Positions 8,271-20,000 of a stretch of 32,466 nt of DNA are shown piece by piece. The stretch comes from Simkaniaceae bacterium (GTDB taxonomy: Bacteria; Chlamydiota; Chlamydiia; Chlamydiales; Simkaniaceae): contig JASJDV010000011.1 in assembly GCA_030064985.1 (NCBI GenBank), positions 1 to 32,466 of the forward strand, read 5' to 3'. The position numbers and the translations under genes were made by a program. Positions within the stretch are counted from its first letter, which is position 1, and every line of letters starts with the position of its first letter. Below the pieces are notes generated by a model. The model was given only the letters and a program-made list of their open reading frames with translations, was not told where the DNA came from and did no database searches.

Positions 8271-9545
8271 ATGAATAAAGATTTAATTGCAATATTTGAG
8301 TATCTCGAAAGAGAAAAAGGGATTAAAAGAGAAACGATCATCCATGCTATTGAACAATCCCTCCAAGCTGCTGCCCGCAAAAGTTTAAAAGGTGCAGGAC
8401 TTGTCTCCGTTACAGTTGATCCCAAAACAGCAACTATCGATGTAACTGCTGAAAAAGAGATTGTTGAAACGATCGAATATCCTGAAGAAGAAATTACCCT
8501 TGAAGAGGCGCGCGCACTAGATCCCAACTGCGAAATGGGCGACTTTGTTCAAGTCCCTATCCCACCGATTGATTTAGGGCGGATTGCTGCTCAAACAGCC
8601 CGCCAGGTGATTGCGCAAAAGTTAAGAAGTGCTGAACGGGATGTGATCTATGAAGAATACAGACACCGCCTTCACGAAATTATCTCTGGAACAGTCAAGC
8701 ATGTTGTTAAAGGGACTACCCTGATCGTTGACTTAGGAAAAGTGGAAGCTATCCTTCCAAAACGCTTCTATCCTAAAACAGAGAAATACTATGTGGGAGA
8801 TCGCATTCAAGCCCTTTTATGGGAAGTCTGCGACACTGAAAATGGTGGTGCTGAAGTTGTCTTAAGTAGGAGCCATCCCGAAATGGTTGAAGAGCTGTTT
8901 AAACAAGAGGTTCCTGAACTAAATGACGATACCATTGGGATTAAGAAAATCGTTCGGGAAGCAGGCTACCGCAGCAAAATCGCCGTTTATTCCAACGATC
9001 CTAAAGTAGATCCTTTGGGCGCTTGCGTTGGAGTTCGCGGAACAAGAGTAAAAAACGTCATCCGTGAACTTAACAATGAAAAAATCGATATTGTCATCTA
9101 TACGGAAGATCAAGTTCAGCTTCTTTACAGTCTCCTTTACCCGATTGAGGTAAAGAAACTCACCTTCGATCGAGAAAATAATACTGTCCATTTGATTGTA
9201 GAAGATGAAGACTACCCAATCGTTATCGGAAAACGGGGAATGAATGCCCGCCTAAACGCTGAGCTCATCAGTGCTGAACTTGATGTGAAGAAAATGAGTG
9301 AGTACCAACTAGAACTTTCATTTGAAAGAAAACAGATTCAACTTGAAGAGAGTCCTGAGCTTGATGTCGAAATTGATACAATCGAAGGAATGAATCAATT
9401 TGTTATTGAGTCCTTAAAAGAAGCTGGATTCGATACTCCACGTAAAATTCTTAATAAGTCTCCGAAAGAACTTTCAAAGGAAACAGGAATTAGCGTTGAA
9501 ATGGCGGATGATCTAGTAGAAAAGCTGCGAAAAATAAGGACATAA
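8271..9545 (+). CDS. nusA: Transcription termination/antitermination factor NusA
   Basis: NusA binds RNA polymerase and modulates pausing, termination and antitermination. The 424-residue product shows the N-terminal polymerase-binding domain ([21 protein letters not shown]...), an S1 domain ([27 protein letters not shown]), the two KH domains (first with [25 protein letters not shown], second with [15 protein letters not shown]), and one C-terminal helix-hairpin-helix-like acidic region ([21 protein letters not shown]). The start ATG lacks a strong ribosome-binding site. It lies 4 nt before infB, so the two are almost certainly cotranscribed. Confidence 0.96.
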   Translation: MNKDLIAIFEYLEREKGIKRETIIHAIEQSLQAAARKSLKGAGLVSVTVDPKTATIDVTAEKEIVETIEYPEEEITLEEARALDPNCEMGDFVQVPIPPIDLGRIAAQTARQVIAQKLRSAERDVIYEEYRHRLHEIISGTVKHVVKGTTLIVDLGKVEAILPKRFYPKTEKYYVGDRIQALLWEVCDTENGGAEVVLSRSHPEMVEELFKQEVPELNDDTIGIKKIVREAGYRSKIAVYSNDPKVDPLGACVGVRGTRVKNVIRELNNEKIDIVIYTEDQVQLLYSLLYPIEVKKLTFDRENNTVHLIVEDEDYPIVIGKRGMNARLNAELISAELDVKKMSEYQLELSFERKQIQLEESPELDVEIDTIEGMNQFVIESLKEAGFDTPRKILNKSPKELSKETGISVEMADDLVEKLRKIRT

Positions 9546-9549
9546 CATC

Positions 9550-11832
9550 TTGGCCAAAAGCTTAAAATTTAAAGTTAAAAATGCCCAACTTGCTGAAGCA
9601 ATTAAGCTAAATAAGGCAAAGAAGGAGGAAAAAAAAGCCTCCAAAAAGAAAGCTCCTGCAAAAGCAAGAGATGCGTCTAAAGCAAAAAAAGAGATTCCCC
9701 CTGCTGCTGCAAGAAGCGGGGAAAAAGCTCCGGTTCCTTCTAAATTTACTGCAAAAAAAGTGGAAAAAACTCCTATTCCAAAATCTAAAACGATTGAACC
9801 CAAAAAAGAGAAAAAAACAAAAGCTGAACCGCAGTCTGTGGAAGCTCTTAAGAGGCGTGAAAAAGAAAGCCCTGAACCTAAGAAACAAAAGGGATTTAAA
9901 GCAAACTTTAGCAGAAACGCTCGAGGTATTCAAAAGAGACAAAATACGCGTTTTGATGCCCGTGATAGGCAAGGACTCAGTTTGGGAGAAGAAAGGGCGT
10001 GGCGTCGCCACCCTCGCCGTTTCCGTCCCAGGCGCGACGAGTCACAAATGATTCGCCCTAAAAAGTTATCGGTACGTATTCCTATCGCTGTTAAAGATCT
10101 AGCGCAAGGAATGAAGCTCAAAGCATCTGAACTGATTTCCAAACTCTTTTTGCAAGGCGTTGCCATCACGATTAATGATTACCTAGAAGATGAAACAATC
10201 ATCCAACTCCTTGGACATGAGTTTGGTTGCGAAATCACAATTGATACATCTGAAGAAGAAAGACTAAGAATTACCGACGCCTCTATTCAGGAAGAAATAG
10301 CTGAAGCTGATTCTGAGAAATTAGAAGAGCGCGCACCGGTTGTAACTTTTATGGGACATGTTGATCACGGTAAAACAAGTCTGATCGATGCCATTCGAAA
10401 AAGTAATATTGCAAGTGGGGAAGCAGGCGCAATCACGCAGCACATTGGAGCGTTTACATGTCACCGTGAACACGGGGACATTACCATCCTAGATACTCCT
10501 GGTCATGAAGCCTTTACTTTAATGAGACAACGAGGAACAGCTGTTACAGATGTGATTGTCCTTGTGGTGGCCGGCGATGAAGGGATCATGCCTCAAACAG
10601 TAGAAGCGATGAATCTTGCAAAAGATTCAGAAATTCCCATGGTTGTTGCCATCAGCAAATGCGATAAACCAGGATTTAACGCAGATAATGTGTACCGACA
10701 ATTAGCTGACCATGAACTCCTTCCTGAGGCTTGGGGAGGCAAAGTCATTACAGTGAATTGTTCTGCCGAATCAGGCGACGGAATTACGGCCCTTCTAGAA
10801 ATGCTTGCTCTGCAATCTGAAATTTTAGAATTAAAGGCAAATCCAGACACACGTGCTAGAGGGACGGTTATTGAATCCCAAATGCATAAAGGATTCGGAT
10901 CTGTCGCAACAGTGCTTGTTCAGAACGGAACCTTAAAGCTTGGAGATGCCTTAGTCTTCCAAAATCTCCATGCCCGCGTTAAAACAATGCACGACGAACA
11001 CGGTAAAACAGTCAATAGCGCTGGCCCTGCCACACCTGTTAAAATCACAGGCCTTTCGGGCATCCCAACCGCTGGCTCTGAATTTATTGTTGTCGATTCT
11101 GAAAAAAAAGCACGCAAACTTGCAGAAGAACGCGCTTTAGGTGAAAAGCACAAGAAACTCCAACGAGGTCGAGGTGAGCTTGAAAGCTACATAACACGCC
11201 ACCAAGAACTTGAAGTCAAAAAAATTGTTCCACTGATCCTCCGCGCAGATGTCCAAGGTTCTGTAGAAGCCATTAAAAATTCCCTCCTTGGGATTAAATC
11301 TAAGAAAGTGGAACTGAACTTCATCCATGAAGGAGTCGGTGAAATCTCCGAATCAGACATTGAACTAGCCGCTGCTTCCAATGCTGTTATTATTGGTTTC
11401 CACACACAAGTCGAAAGTCATGCAGAAGGTCTAATCAAACGGAAAAAAATCGTCATCAAAAAGCGGGATATTATCTATCAGATTATTGACGACGTGAAAA
11501 GACTCATGCTCGATTCCCTTGATAAAGTGCGTCAAGAAACTGAGAAAGGAACAGCTGAAGTTAAACAAGTCTTTAAATCTTCACAGCTCGGTTCAATCGC
11601 AGGCTGCATGATCTCTGATGGAACGATCAAGCGCGACTATCATGCTAAGGTGATCCGTGATGGTGAAATGATTCATGAAGGCGCTATTTCTTCCTTAAAA
11701 CGGGTGAAAGAAGATGTCAAAGAGGTCCACAAAGGTCTTGAATGTGGAATCCTCCTTGACCGTTTTTCAGATTATCAAGAAGGAGACCTCATTAAAGGTT
11801 TCGAAATCACCTACGTCTCTCAGGAGCTATGA
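9550..11832 (+). CDS. infB: Translation initiation factor IF-2
   Basis: IF-2 is the GTPase that brings initiator tRNA to the 30S and promotes subunit joining. The 760-residue protein has a long Lys/Ala/Pro-rich, low-complexity N-terminus (about residues 1-170), the IF2_N domain ([25 protein letters not shown]), the G domain with G1 GHVDHGKTS (about 270) and G3 DTPGHEAF, then EF-Tu-like domain II and the C-terminal fMet-tRNA binding domain. G4 reads SKCD (Ser at about residue 369) instead of NKxD. The start is TTG 9550, giving [14 protein letters not shown], close to the chlamydial N-terminus. It overlaps rbfA by 4 nt. Confidence 0.95.
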   Translation: MAKSLKFKVKNAQLAEAIKLNKAKKEEKKASKKKAPAKARDASKAKKEIPPAAARSGEKAPVPSKFTAKKVEKTPIPKSKTIEPKKEKKTKAEPQSVEALKRREKESPEPKKQKGFKANFSRNARGIQKRQNTRFDARDRQGLSLGEERAWRRHPRRFRPRRDESQMIRPKKLSVRIPIAVKDLAQGMKLKASELISKLFLQGVAITINDYLEDETIIQLLGHEFGCEITIDTSEEERLRITDASIQEEIAEADSEKLEERAPVVTFMGHVDHGKTSLIDAIRKSNIASGEAGAITQHIGAFTCHREHGDITILDTPGHEAFTLMRQRGTAVTDVIVLVVAGDEGIMPQTVEAMNLAKDSEIPMVVAISKCDKPGFNADNVYRQLADHELLPEAWGGKVITVNCSAESGDGITALLEMLALQSEILELKANPDTRARGTVIESQMHKGFGSVATVLVQNGTLKLGDALVFQNLHARVKTMHDEHGKTVNSAGPATPVKITGLSGIPTAGSEFIVVDSEKKARKLAEERALGEKHKKLQRGRGELESYITRHQELEVKKIVPLILRADVQGSVEAIKNSLLGIKSKKVELNFIHEGVGEISESDIELAAASNAVIIGFHTQVESHAEGLIKRKKIVIKKRDIIYQIIDDVKRLMLDSLDKVRQETEKGTAEVKQVFKSSQLGSIAGCMISDGTIKRDYHAKVIRDGEMIHEGAISSLKRVKEDVKEVHKGLECGILLDRFSDYQEGDLIKGFEITYVSQEL

Positions 11833-12197
11833 CAAAAAGAACGAAGCGTCTTAACTCTCTTTTGAAAGAGGTCCTTAGTGAAGTGATTCGAGAAGATGTA
11901 CAAAACCCGAATGTCGCTGAATTTACAACTGTAACAGCTGTTGATATTTCAAAAGATCTTCATCACGCTAAAGTTTATATCAGCGTCATTGGAACAGGCA
12001 TCGAACGGACAAAAACAGTAGAAGCACTAGAATCAGCTGCAGGGTTTATTGGTGTCTTTGCTTCGAAAAAAGTTGTGATGCGCCACTTTCCAACCCTTAC
12101 TTTTCGTCTAGATAGTTCTGTTGATAAGCAAATGAAAATCGATTTACTCCTAAAAAAGATTCACGAAGAAGAGGCGTCCCGACGTCAGCATGAGTGA
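11829..12197 (+). CDS. rbfA: 30S ribosome-binding factor RbfA
   Basis: RbfA is a small KH-fold protein needed for late 16S rRNA maturation and cold adaptation. The 122-residue product has the usual start [26 protein letters not shown] and the following pattern [22 protein letters not shown], then [19 protein letters not shown], all typical of the family. Its ATG overlaps the infB stop (ATGA) and an AGGAG ribosome-binding site lies inside the infB end. The stop overlaps truB by 8 nt, so translation is probably coupled along nusA-infB-rbfA-truB. Confidence 0.95.
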   Translation: MTKRTKRLNSLLKEVLSEVIREDVQNPNVAEFTTVTAVDISKDLHHAKVYISVIGTGIERTKTVEALESAAGFIGVFASKKVVMRHFPTLTFRLDSSVDKQMKIDLLLKKIHEEEASRRQHE

Positions 12198-12879
12198 CCC
12201 AAAAGCCGAAGGAATTCTTCTCGTCGATAAAGAAAAGGGACGAACCGCTTTCTACCTCGTCAAGATCCTAAGAAAAATTTCAGGCATCAAAAAAATTGGC
12301 CATGCTGGAATTCTTGATCCTTTTGCAACGGGAGTCATGGTGATGCTCATCGGTCGCCTTTATACCAAGATTTCAGACCAATTTCTGAATGATCATAAAG
12401 AGTATAGCGCAACCATTCAGCTTGGTGAAGCGACAGATACTTTTGATTGTGATGGGCAAATCACCCAAACAAGTCCCACGATTCCCTCTATACGAGACAT
12501 TGAAACCGTTGTCTCTACATTTCAAGGAACAATCGATCAAGTTCCCCCAATGTTTTCTGCAAAAAAAGTCGGAGGACAAAAGCTCTATCTTTTAGCCCGG
12601 AAAGGGATTGAAATTGAGCGAAAGCCTGTAAAAGTCCATCTTGAAACAACCATCCTTGATTATTCTTACCCTAAACTCAAAATTAAAGTTGCTTGTTCCA
12701 AAGGAACATATATCCGCTGCATAGCTAACGAGATCGGTGAAAAGCTCGGAGCTTTTGGCCACCTAGTTGACCTTCAAAGAACGCGAAGTGGACCCTATAA
12801 GCTGAAAGATTGCATTGACGCAAAATCCCTTGTTGACCCATCCTTTTCTTATATCCCTTACCTAAGGAAAACGGTGTGA
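12190..12879 (+). CDS. truB: tRNA pseudouridine(55) synthase TruB
   Basis: TruB converts U55 in the T-loop of tRNAs to pseudouridine. The 229-residue protein begins with EGILLVDKEKGRTAF and has the catalytic motif HAGILDPFATGVM with the nucleophile Asp at about residue 43. The second residue of the usual GTLDP is Ile here. Further family motifs are EYSATIQLGEATDTFD, VPPMFSAKKVGGQKLYLLARKG and CSKGTYIRCIANEIGEKLG. The C-terminal PUA-type extension of longer homologues is missing, as in some short TruB proteins. It overlaps rbfA by 8 nt and ribF by 4 nt (GTGA). Confidence 0.95.
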   Translation: MSDPKAEGILLVDKEKGRTAFYLVKILRKISGIKKIGHAGILDPFATGVMVMLIGRLYTKISDQFLNDHKEYSATIQLGEATDTFDCDGQITQTSPTIPSIRDIETVVSTFQGTIDQVPPMFSAKKVGGQKLYLLARKGIEIERKPVKVHLETTILDYSYPKLKIKVACSKGTYIRCIANEIGEKLGAFGHLVDLQRTRSGPYKLKDCIDAKSLVDPSFSYIPYLRKTV

Positions 12880-13775
12880 AGGTTATAAATTCTATTTTTG
12901 ACATTCCTTATTTTGAAAAGCCCGTCCTACTAACGATTGGCGTTTACGATGGCGTCCATTTAGGACATCAAGCAATTTTAAAACAGCTCCATAAAGAGTC
13001 AAAGAAAAAGGAAAAGAAAGTTGTTATAACCTTTTCAAATCATCCCTCGACCTATCTCAGTCCTAATTCCCCTGCTCCCCTTCTATTCCCCTTGAATCAG
13101 CGCCTAAAACTTCTTGAAGAACAAGGCATTGATCTTGTGATCGCTCTTCCCTTTGATACTGAATTTGCAAACCAAACCTATGAAGAATTTTTTCAATCAC
13201 TTTGTAAAAAGCTTCCTATTAAACACCTTATTGTTGGAGATGATGCTCGATTTGGAAAAGGACGAGACGGAGGCCCTGATGAGATCGAAGACCTGAGTCT
13301 TTTTCAAACAACCTATCTTCCCAAAGAAACCTGTCAGAAAGAACTGATCTCCAGTAGAAACATTCGTTCTTATCTAGAAAAAGGGGACCTAAAAAAGGTT
13401 AAAAAAATGCTCGGCCGCCCCTACTCTCTCCGACTTCCTTTTGATGCTCTCAATGTCATCTGCGAAGATGATCTTCACTACAAATGGATAACGGGTGCTC
13501 AGAAAGTGTGCCTGCTTCCCTCAGCCGTTTACGCCGTCAATCTTTATGCAGAAAGAAAAAAGATCCCAGGGATTGCCTTTTATAGAGGATCGTATTCGAT
13601 GAACAATGAAACAGAAGTTTCTCTCACACTGATCTTTGAAAAAGAAGTTCCCCCCACAGATGAAATTGAAATTGTTTTCCTCTCTTATCTCCATGATGAA
13701 TTGGATGGTGAAACCATGACACCATTCAAAGCAGACCCATTACAAACCTTAAAACCTGAATTTCTTCCCTCATGA
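12876..13775 (+). CDS. ribF: Bifunctional riboflavin kinase/FAD synthetase
   Basis: RibF makes FMN and FAD from riboflavin. The 299-residue product has the nucleotidyltransferase domain first (IGVYDGVHLGHQAIL, about residues 21-35; ITFSNHPSTYL; LIVGDDARFGKGRDGG; ISSRNIRSYLEKGDL), then the LGRPYSLRLP linker and a C-terminal riboflavin-kinase region. That C-terminal half is divergent: the usual 'G.G.R.GfPTAN' motif is not evident, so kinase activity is less sure than adenylyltransferase activity. The GTG start overlaps the truB stop. The stop overlaps the ychF ATG (ATGA). Confidence 0.9.
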   Translation: MKVINSIFDIPYFEKPVLLTIGVYDGVHLGHQAILKQLHKESKKKEKKVVITFSNHPSTYLSPNSPAPLLFPLNQRLKLLEEQGIDLVIALPFDTEFANQTYEEFFQSLCKKLPIKHLIVGDDARFGKGRDGGPDEIEDLSLFQTTYLPKETCQKELISSRNIRSYLEKGDLKKVKKMLGRPYSLRLPFDALNVICEDDLHYKWITGAQKVCLLPSAVYAVNLYAERKKIPGIAFYRGSYSMNNETEVSLTLIFEKEVPPTDEIEIVFLSYLHDELDGETMTPFKADPLQTLKPEFLPS

Positions 13776-14869
13776 GTACACTGTCTTGCGGTATTGTCGG
13801 ACTTCCAAACGTTGGCAAATCGACCCTGTTCAATGCACTTTTAAAAAAAGTGCAAGCCGGCGCAGCGAACTTTCCTTTTTGCACAATCGAACCAAATGTT
13901 GGAATTGTGGATGTTCCCGACAGACGCCTTCAGATCCTTTCTAATCTTTCTAAAAGTAAAAAACTTCTTGCTGCAACAATGACTTTTGTCGATATCGCCG
14001 GCCTTGTTAAAGGGGCTTCAACAGGGGAAGGTTTAGGAAATAAATTCCTGGCAAACATCCGTGAAACCGATGCAATTGTCCACGTCGTTCGCTGCTTTGA
14101 GAATGATGAAGTGATTCATGTGGAAGGAAAGGTTGACCCCATTGCTGATATCGAAGTGATCAATCTCGAGCTTATTCTCGCTGACCTCCAAATGACTGAA
14201 AATAGCCTCCAAAAAATCGAGAGACAAGCAAAAGGAAATAAAGAACTAGTGCTTACTCTTAATGCTCTTAAAAAAGTCCAGGCTCATCTCAATGAAAACC
14301 AGCCCGTCCGCTTGCTTGAACTCACGAAAGAAGAAAAAGGAGCATTGAAACCCTATCATTTTATTACTGCAAAAAAAGTGATCTACGCCGCTAACCTTTC
14401 AGAAGAAGATCTCCTATCTCTCGACAATCCTTATTTTAAAACGGTTCGAAACTATGCTCAAGATGAGCAGAGTCTAGTGATTCCCTTCTGTGCAAAACTC
14501 GAGGAAGAACTCGCTCAACTTTCTGAAGAAGAATCCCAAGACTATCTGGAAACCCTGGGACTCAAAGAACCCAGTCTCGATCGTTTAATCAAGGTTTCTT
14601 ATGAAACTCTCGATTTAATTACTTTCCTTACAACAGGTGAGCAAGAAACACGTGCCTGGACTATTCGTGCTGGAGCAACAGCGCCCGAAGCTGCAGGAAA
14701 GATTCATACCGACCTTCAAAAAAAGTTCATCCGCGCTGAGGTTGTCCCTTTCAACGACATGGTTAAGTATGAAGGACGTGTGGGCGCAAAAGAAGCCGGT
14801 AGAGCCCGTTCGGAAGGAAAAGAATATATCGTTCAAGACGGTGATGTGATTCTTTTTTTCCACAATTAG
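13772..14869 (+). CDS. ychF: Ribosome-associated ATPase YchF/OLA1 family
   Basis: YchF is an Obg-like P-loop protein that prefers ATP and binds ribosomes. The 365-residue product has full family length with G1 GLPNVGKST (about residues 9-17), [12 protein letters not shown] in switch I, G3 [20 protein letters not shown], and the YchF-type G4 replacement (YAANLSEED) in place of NKxD. The C-terminal TGS domain follows, with [23 protein letters not shown] and the ending [14 protein letters not shown]. Its ATG overlaps the ribF stop, making it the last gene of the overlapping series. No clear terminator follows. Confidence 0.97.
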   Translation: MSTLSCGIVGLPNVGKSTLFNALLKKVQAGAANFPFCTIEPNVGIVDVPDRRLQILSNLSKSKKLLAATMTFVDIAGLVKGASTGEGLGNKFLANIRETDAIVHVVRCFENDEVIHVEGKVDPIADIEVINLELILADLQMTENSLQKIERQAKGNKELVLTLNALKKVQAHLNENQPVRLLELTKEEKGALKPYHFITAKKVIYAANLSEEDLLSLDNPYFKTVRNYAQDEQSLVIPFCAKLEEELAQLSEEESQDYLETLGLKEPSLDRLIKVSYETLDLITFLTTGEQETRAWTIRAGATAPEAAGKIHTDLQKKFIRAEVVPFNDMVKYEGRVGAKEAGRARSEGKEYIVQDGDVILFFHN

Positions 14870-14916
14870 TCCTTCATAACTCCAAATATACCGTGAGCCA
14901 AAAAGAAATCATAGCA

Positions 14917-15102
14917 TCAGCTAGCGCGCCATCTTGATGCATACTCCCGTTGATCTAAAACTGAGGATGATTTTGTCGAGCTATTTTTGATGGAATAGGG
15001 GTTCTTAAAATCAACAACAGTGTCTACGAGATAAGGAGAGATTTTAAATCCACTTAGCGATAACACTTCATAAATGCTTGAAGAAATTGAAGGGGATAAC
15101 AT
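14917..15102 (-). CDS. Hypothetical short ORF divergent from lepB
   Basis: An open minus-strand frame of about 61 residues (MLSPSISSSIYEVLSLSGFK..., ending QREYASRWRAS) fills most of the 245-nt gap between ychF and lepB. The same frame continues upstream under the lepB start, so the true start is unsure (15129 is the next ATG). Composition is protein-like and Ser-rich with no membrane segment. No family is recognised and no good ribosome-binding site is seen. It may be a small divergent gene or chance open frame. Confidence 0.3.
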   Translation of the reverse strand: MLSPSISSSIYEVLSLSGFKISPYLVDTVVDFKNPYSIKNSSTKSSSVLDQREYASRWRAS

Positions 15103-15114
15103 AAAATTGTCTTT

Positions 15115-16968
15115 ATGAAAAAATACCATTTGAAAAAATCCCTCCACGTCTTCAAGTATGCCCTGAAACTCTACCGGAAGAAGAAGAAAAAACTCCCCGA
15201 ATCTGTCCAGGGTGAAATCGCTAAAACGCTCAATCAACTTCAGGAAAAAATCCTTGAAAAGGAGCGCTCAGAAGCCGACCATCTTGCAAAAAAAGCTGAG
15301 CGCCTTTTGTCTCTCCATCTAAAAAAGAGTGCTTTTGAAAGGGGACGCGACTTTACGATTGGACTAGCCTTAGCCTTACTAGTAGCTGTTGCTATACGGA
15401 CAATGTGGTTTGAACTTTATGAAATTCCCACAGGATCGATGCGTCCTACATTAGAGGAAAAAGATCGCCTAGTGGTTTCTAAGACAACTTTTGGAATAAA
15501 TATTCCCCTTAAACGGGGCCATCTCTACTTTAAACGCGATCTTGTCCTAAGAAATGGAACAGTCATCTTCACGGGGGCAAAAATGGACATTCATGATGTG
15601 AATACCGTATATTTCTCCCTTTTCCCAGGAAAAAAACAGTTTGTCAAGCGGCTAATCGGAAAACCTGGAGATGTTCTCTATTTTTATGGCGGACAAATTT
15701 TTGGGATTGATGAACAAGGAAACGATATTTCAAAGGAGCTAAACCCAGAATTCTTAAGTAAAATCGATCATATCCCCTACATCCGTTTTAATGGAAAAAT
15801 GGAGATGTCTCCCAAACCCACCATTGGAGTCCATGCAGCGACTACGATTCGACAAATGAATATTCCTGTTGCAAGACTCTCGTTAACAACAACACATAAA
15901 CCAGTCGGTGAACTTTTTCATCCACTTGAAATAGATGATGATTACTATGACCTCTGGGGATTTGAAGATTATGGAATTGCTCGACTCCTTACGAAAGAGC
16001 AGGTAAAAGCGTGTACTGATCTTCCCCAAACTCAAATCAAAGAAGCTCCTCTTTATATGGAGATCATCCACCACCCTTCAGCGAAACATCCAAAGATCTA
16101 CAAGGATCATATGGGAGGTTTAAAACCGGTCGTTGGAACAACATCTTCGGTTATTCCTCTCACAGAGACTCATTTAAAAACGTTGATGGACAATCTATAT
16201 ACCGCTCGTTTCATCGTTAAAGATGGAAAAGCTTCACGCTATGGATCTCCAATCAAAGCTGGGCAGGATTGTAAGATCTGTCCTGAGCTTAAAGGTGTCC
16301 CCGACGGAACCTATGAGTTTTACTATGGAAAGGGGTATCAAGTGCATTTTGGAGGAATCCTTAAGGAGCTCCCAAAAGATCATCCACTCTGTACTTTTAA
16401 CCTCGAGCGGATCCAACTTCTTTATAATTTAGGGATTGAATTCATGAACCACTATGCACCCCACACCAAAGACCAATATCTTCTCCCTTCAAGATACGTT
16501 TACTATCGAAACGGAGATCTTTACGCAATGGGAGCTCCACTGATGACTGAAAAAGATCCCACCCTTATTCGCTTTATTCACGAAGAGTATTTACGCCAAG
16601 CTAATGATGGCTTTCATATTCCTTTTGATGATCCTGGGCCTCCTCTTCTAGACAATGGGGAAATCGATAAGAGTCTTATTCAACAATACGGAATTACAGT
16701 TCCTAAAAAGAAATATATGGTACTTGGGGATAACCATGCAATGAGCAGTGATAGTCGAGACTTTGGTTTTGTCGACCAGAAAAATCTTCGAGGAGCCCCT
16801 TCTTTTATCTTTTGGCCAGTCGGGAATCGATTAGGCCCTTTGAACCAGGTCGACTACCCTTTCTTCAACTCCCCAAGGTTTGCCGTCTGGTGCTTGGCTC
16901 TTATCGGCTTTGGAACTTACTCTATCTTTCATAGAAGACGAAACAAACTCCCTCAAAAGATTGATTAA
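15115..16968 (+). CDS. lepB: Signal peptidase I, long chlamydial form
   Basis: LepB cleaves signal peptides from exported proteins at the outer face of the inner membrane. The 617-residue protein has a basic coiled N-terminus (1-78), one membrane helix (about 80-96, TIGLALALLVAVAIRTM), and box B with the nucleophile in PTGSMRPTL (Ser about 108). The general-base box QFVKRLIGKPGD follows (Lys about 178), and then box E GDNHAMSSDSRDFG near the end. Between the Lys box and box E lies an insert of several hundred residues not found in E. coli LepB, but LepB of this large size is known in Chlamydiae. A second hydrophobic segment is near the C-terminus. It is convergent with ileS. Confidence 0.95.
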   Translation: MKKYHLKKSLHVFKYALKLYRKKKKKLPESVQGEIAKTLNQLQEKILEKERSEADHLAKKAERLLSLHLKKSAFERGRDFTIGLALALLVAVAIRTMWFELYEIPTGSMRPTLEEKDRLVVSKTTFGINIPLKRGHLYFKRDLVLRNGTVIFTGAKMDIHDVNTVYFSLFPGKKQFVKRLIGKPGDVLYFYGGQIFGIDEQGNDISKELNPEFLSKIDHIPYIRFNGKMEMSPKPTIGVHAATTIRQMNIPVARLSLTTTHKPVGELFHPLEIDDDYYDLWGFEDYGIARLLTKEQVKACTDLPQTQIKEAPLYMEIIHHPSAKHPKIYKDHMGGLKPVVGTTSSVIPLTETHLKTLMDNLYTARFIVKDGKASRYGSPIKAGQDCKICPELKGVPDGTYEFYYGKGYQVHFGGILKELPKDHPLCTFNLERIQLLYNLGIEFMNHYAPHTKDQYLLPSRYVYYRNGDLYAMGAPLMTEKDPTLIRFIHEEYLRQANDGFHIPFDDPGPPLLDNGEIDKSLIQQYGITVPKKKYMVLGDNHAMSSDSRDFGFVDQKNLRGAPSFIFWPVGNRLGPLNQVDYPFFNSPRFAVWCLALIGFGTYSIFHRRRNKLPQKID

Positions 16969-17074
16969 TTTTTGGCGATTAGTCGATGGGGCAGTTGAAA
17001 GGTTAAAGGAAATCTAAGACAGATAGGATAGCGATCATATTCCAGACTTGTAATGCTTTGGGTTGCATAGCCTA

Positions 17075-20000
17075 TCACCATTTTTGTAAAAAGATAACAG
17101 CAGATTCCCCATTTAAATCCCACCGTTCCCCTGCAGTTTTTTCAAACGTAACCTCCGTTGCAAGAACTTCTCCTTTGATGTAGTCGCCATGCTTTGCAAA
17201 ACATTCATGAACATAAGTGGTTGAATCGATAACCAGTTTAATCCGATCTGTCACTTCAAAACCTTGACTCCGTCTTTGCGTATTCACCTTATTCACAATT
17301 TCTCGCGCCAACCCTTCAAGTTTAAGAGCCTTATCAAGAGCTATATCCAGAGCTACCGTAATTGCCCCCTCTGTTGCTGCAATCGTATCCTTTTTAACCT
17401 TACGATCCAGGAGAATATCTTCTGCAGTAATCGGAAAACTTTTTCCGTCGATTTGAAGATTATAAGAGCCACCTTCTAAAGCATTACTTGGTAGAGCCAA
17501 AATAGCCGCCTGGACTTTTTTCATCAGCGGCCCCGCCCGGCGACCCAGTGTTTTAAAGTTAGGCTTGATCAAGACATCTACGAACCCTTTTTCATCGCTG
17601 TGATAGTCGATCGCTTTTACGTTGAGCTCATCCAAGATAAGATGCTCTTGGACTTTTAAAAGTTTAATCACATCAGGATCCGAAGAAATCAAGTGGGCCT
17701 TAGAAAGGGGTTGCCGTACTTTAAGTTTATGTTCTTTACGAAGAGCATGCCCCATACTCACTGCAGTTTGAACCAATGCCATCTCTTGTTCAAGTCTTTC
17801 ATCTCTAAGGGTTCCATCAACTTGAGGGTAATCGCAAAGATGGACAGATAATGGATCCCCTTCTCGTTTCAAGTCTTGATAAATTGCGTCACTGATAAAA
17901 GGAATAAATGGAGCAGCGATTTTTGTCAGTTCATAAAGAACCGTATAGAGCGTTTGAAAGGCTCGGCTTCGATCCTCTGTTTCTTCATCCGACCAAAAGC
18001 GGCTGCGGTTTCTTCGAATGTACCAGTTGGTCAGCGCGTCGATAAATGTCACAAAGGGTTCAACAGCTTGACTTAGAGCATAGTTATCCATCCCCTTTTC
18101 CACAGCACCGATGAGTTTCTGAAGAAGCGAAAGAATCCATCGATCGATCGCTGCTTTAGGTTTTGATCCATCAGGGTTCCATTTGTAGATATTTGCATAA
18201 GTTGCCAAAAACACATAGGAGTTCCAAAGAGGGATCAAAAACTGTCTCAGAACAAGTTCAACTCCCCTTTCGCAAAAACGGAGATCATCGGCTTGAACAA
18301 CGGGACTATGAAGGAGATAAAGACGTACACTATCCGCTCCATATTTATTCATAACAATCTCAGGTTCCGGATAATTCTTGAGCCGCTTCGACATCTTAGC
18401 TCCATCTTCAGCCAAGATAATCCCGTTCACAACCACATTTTTAAAAGCAGGTTTGTTAAACAGCGCTGTTGCTAAAATATTCAAGGTATAAAACCATGCG
18501 CGCGTTTGATCAAGCCCCTCTGCAACAAAATCAGCAGGAAAAGCATCCAACGTCTCTTTTTTATTTTCAAAAGGATAATGACTTTGTGCATACGGCATCG
18601 ATCCTGACTCAAACCAACAATCAAACACCTCTTTCACTCGAGTGTAGACCTTTCCATTTTCTTCAAAGGTTAAGGAATCGATGTGGTGACGGTGCAGATC
18701 TTTTACTTTTTTTCCAGTCCGTTTTTCAAGCTCCTCCACACAACTAATGACGATCGTATCTCCATCAGAACTACGCCAGATCGGAATCGGTGTTCCCCAA
18801 TAACGATTCCGGCTAATCGCCCAATCTCGAGCATTGTCTAGCCACTTGCCAAAACGTCCATATTTTAAGTGCCTCGGAACCCAGTGAATATGTTCATTAT
18901 TGGCAACAATTTGATCTTTAATCTTTTCAACAGCAACAAACCAGGTGCTCACAGCTTTGTAGATGAGTGGAGTATCTGAGCGCCAACAAAAGGGATACCT
19001 GTGACGAATGGTTCCCTGATGAAAGAGCCGCCCCATTTCTTTTATCCTCTTGATCAGCTCTTTATCAGCGTCTTTAACGTACTTCCCCTCTAATTCAGGC
19101 ACTTCGGCTGTAAATCTTCCATTCTGATCCACAGGACAAACCAATGCAATTCCCGCATTTTTACAAGCAAAGAAGTCAACCTCTCCAAATGCCGGAGCAG
19201 CATGAACCATTCCCGTTCCCTCTTCTTCCCAAACAGATTCCTCAGCAATCACCGTAAAACTATTAGGACTTGCCCGATGAACAAAGTGGTCAAAGAGGGG
19301 CTGATAACGTTTTCCTAGAAGCTTTTTTCCTTTGAACGTCTCAATCACCTCAAAATTTTCTTTGAAATAGGTTTCCGCTCGAGCTTTACCGACGATGTAA
19401 AGTTTTCCATCTTTCTTTACTTTAACGTAATCGAGTTTCTCCCCAATCATGATCGCTAAATTTGAAGGAAGAGTCCAAGGAGTCGTTGTCCAAACAAGAA
19501 GAGAAACAGCAGGCTCATCAACTAAAGGAAACTGGACCGTAATGGAAGGATCATCAACATCTTGATAATTAAGATTCGCTTCAAAGTTTGAAAGGGGGGT
19601 CCCTAGTTGAGCTGAAAAAGGCATGACTTTGTATCCTTCATAAACGAGTCCTTTTTTCCACAGCTCCCCAAAGATCCACCACACGGTTTCCATAAAGGAG
19701 AGGTCCATCGTCATGTAAGTCTGCTCAAAATCGACCCAGCGCCCCATCCGATTGATCGTAGTCTGCCACTTTTTTGAGTAACGCATCACAATGCTGCGAC
19801 ACTCTTCATTGAATTTTGCAATCCCAAACCGTTCAATTTCTGCAGCGCCCGAAAGTTCTAAGGCCTTCTCGATTTCCATCTCAACAGGAAGCCCATGGGT
19901 ATCCCAGCCGAAGCGACGGGGGACGTAATACCCCTTCATTGTTTTATAACGTGGAATCACATCTTTAATGGTTCCCGCTAAAAGGTGTCCATAATGAGGC

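Noticed and set aside
9671-10051. Long open frames in other phases over the infB N-terminus
   Set aside because: They are shadows created by the Lys/Ala-rich low-complexity sequence of IF-2.
15079-15108. TTGAAG-N17-ATAAAA as a lepB promoter
   Set aside because: It would put the start of transcription at or inside the lepB ATG, implying a leaderless message; evidence too weak to list.
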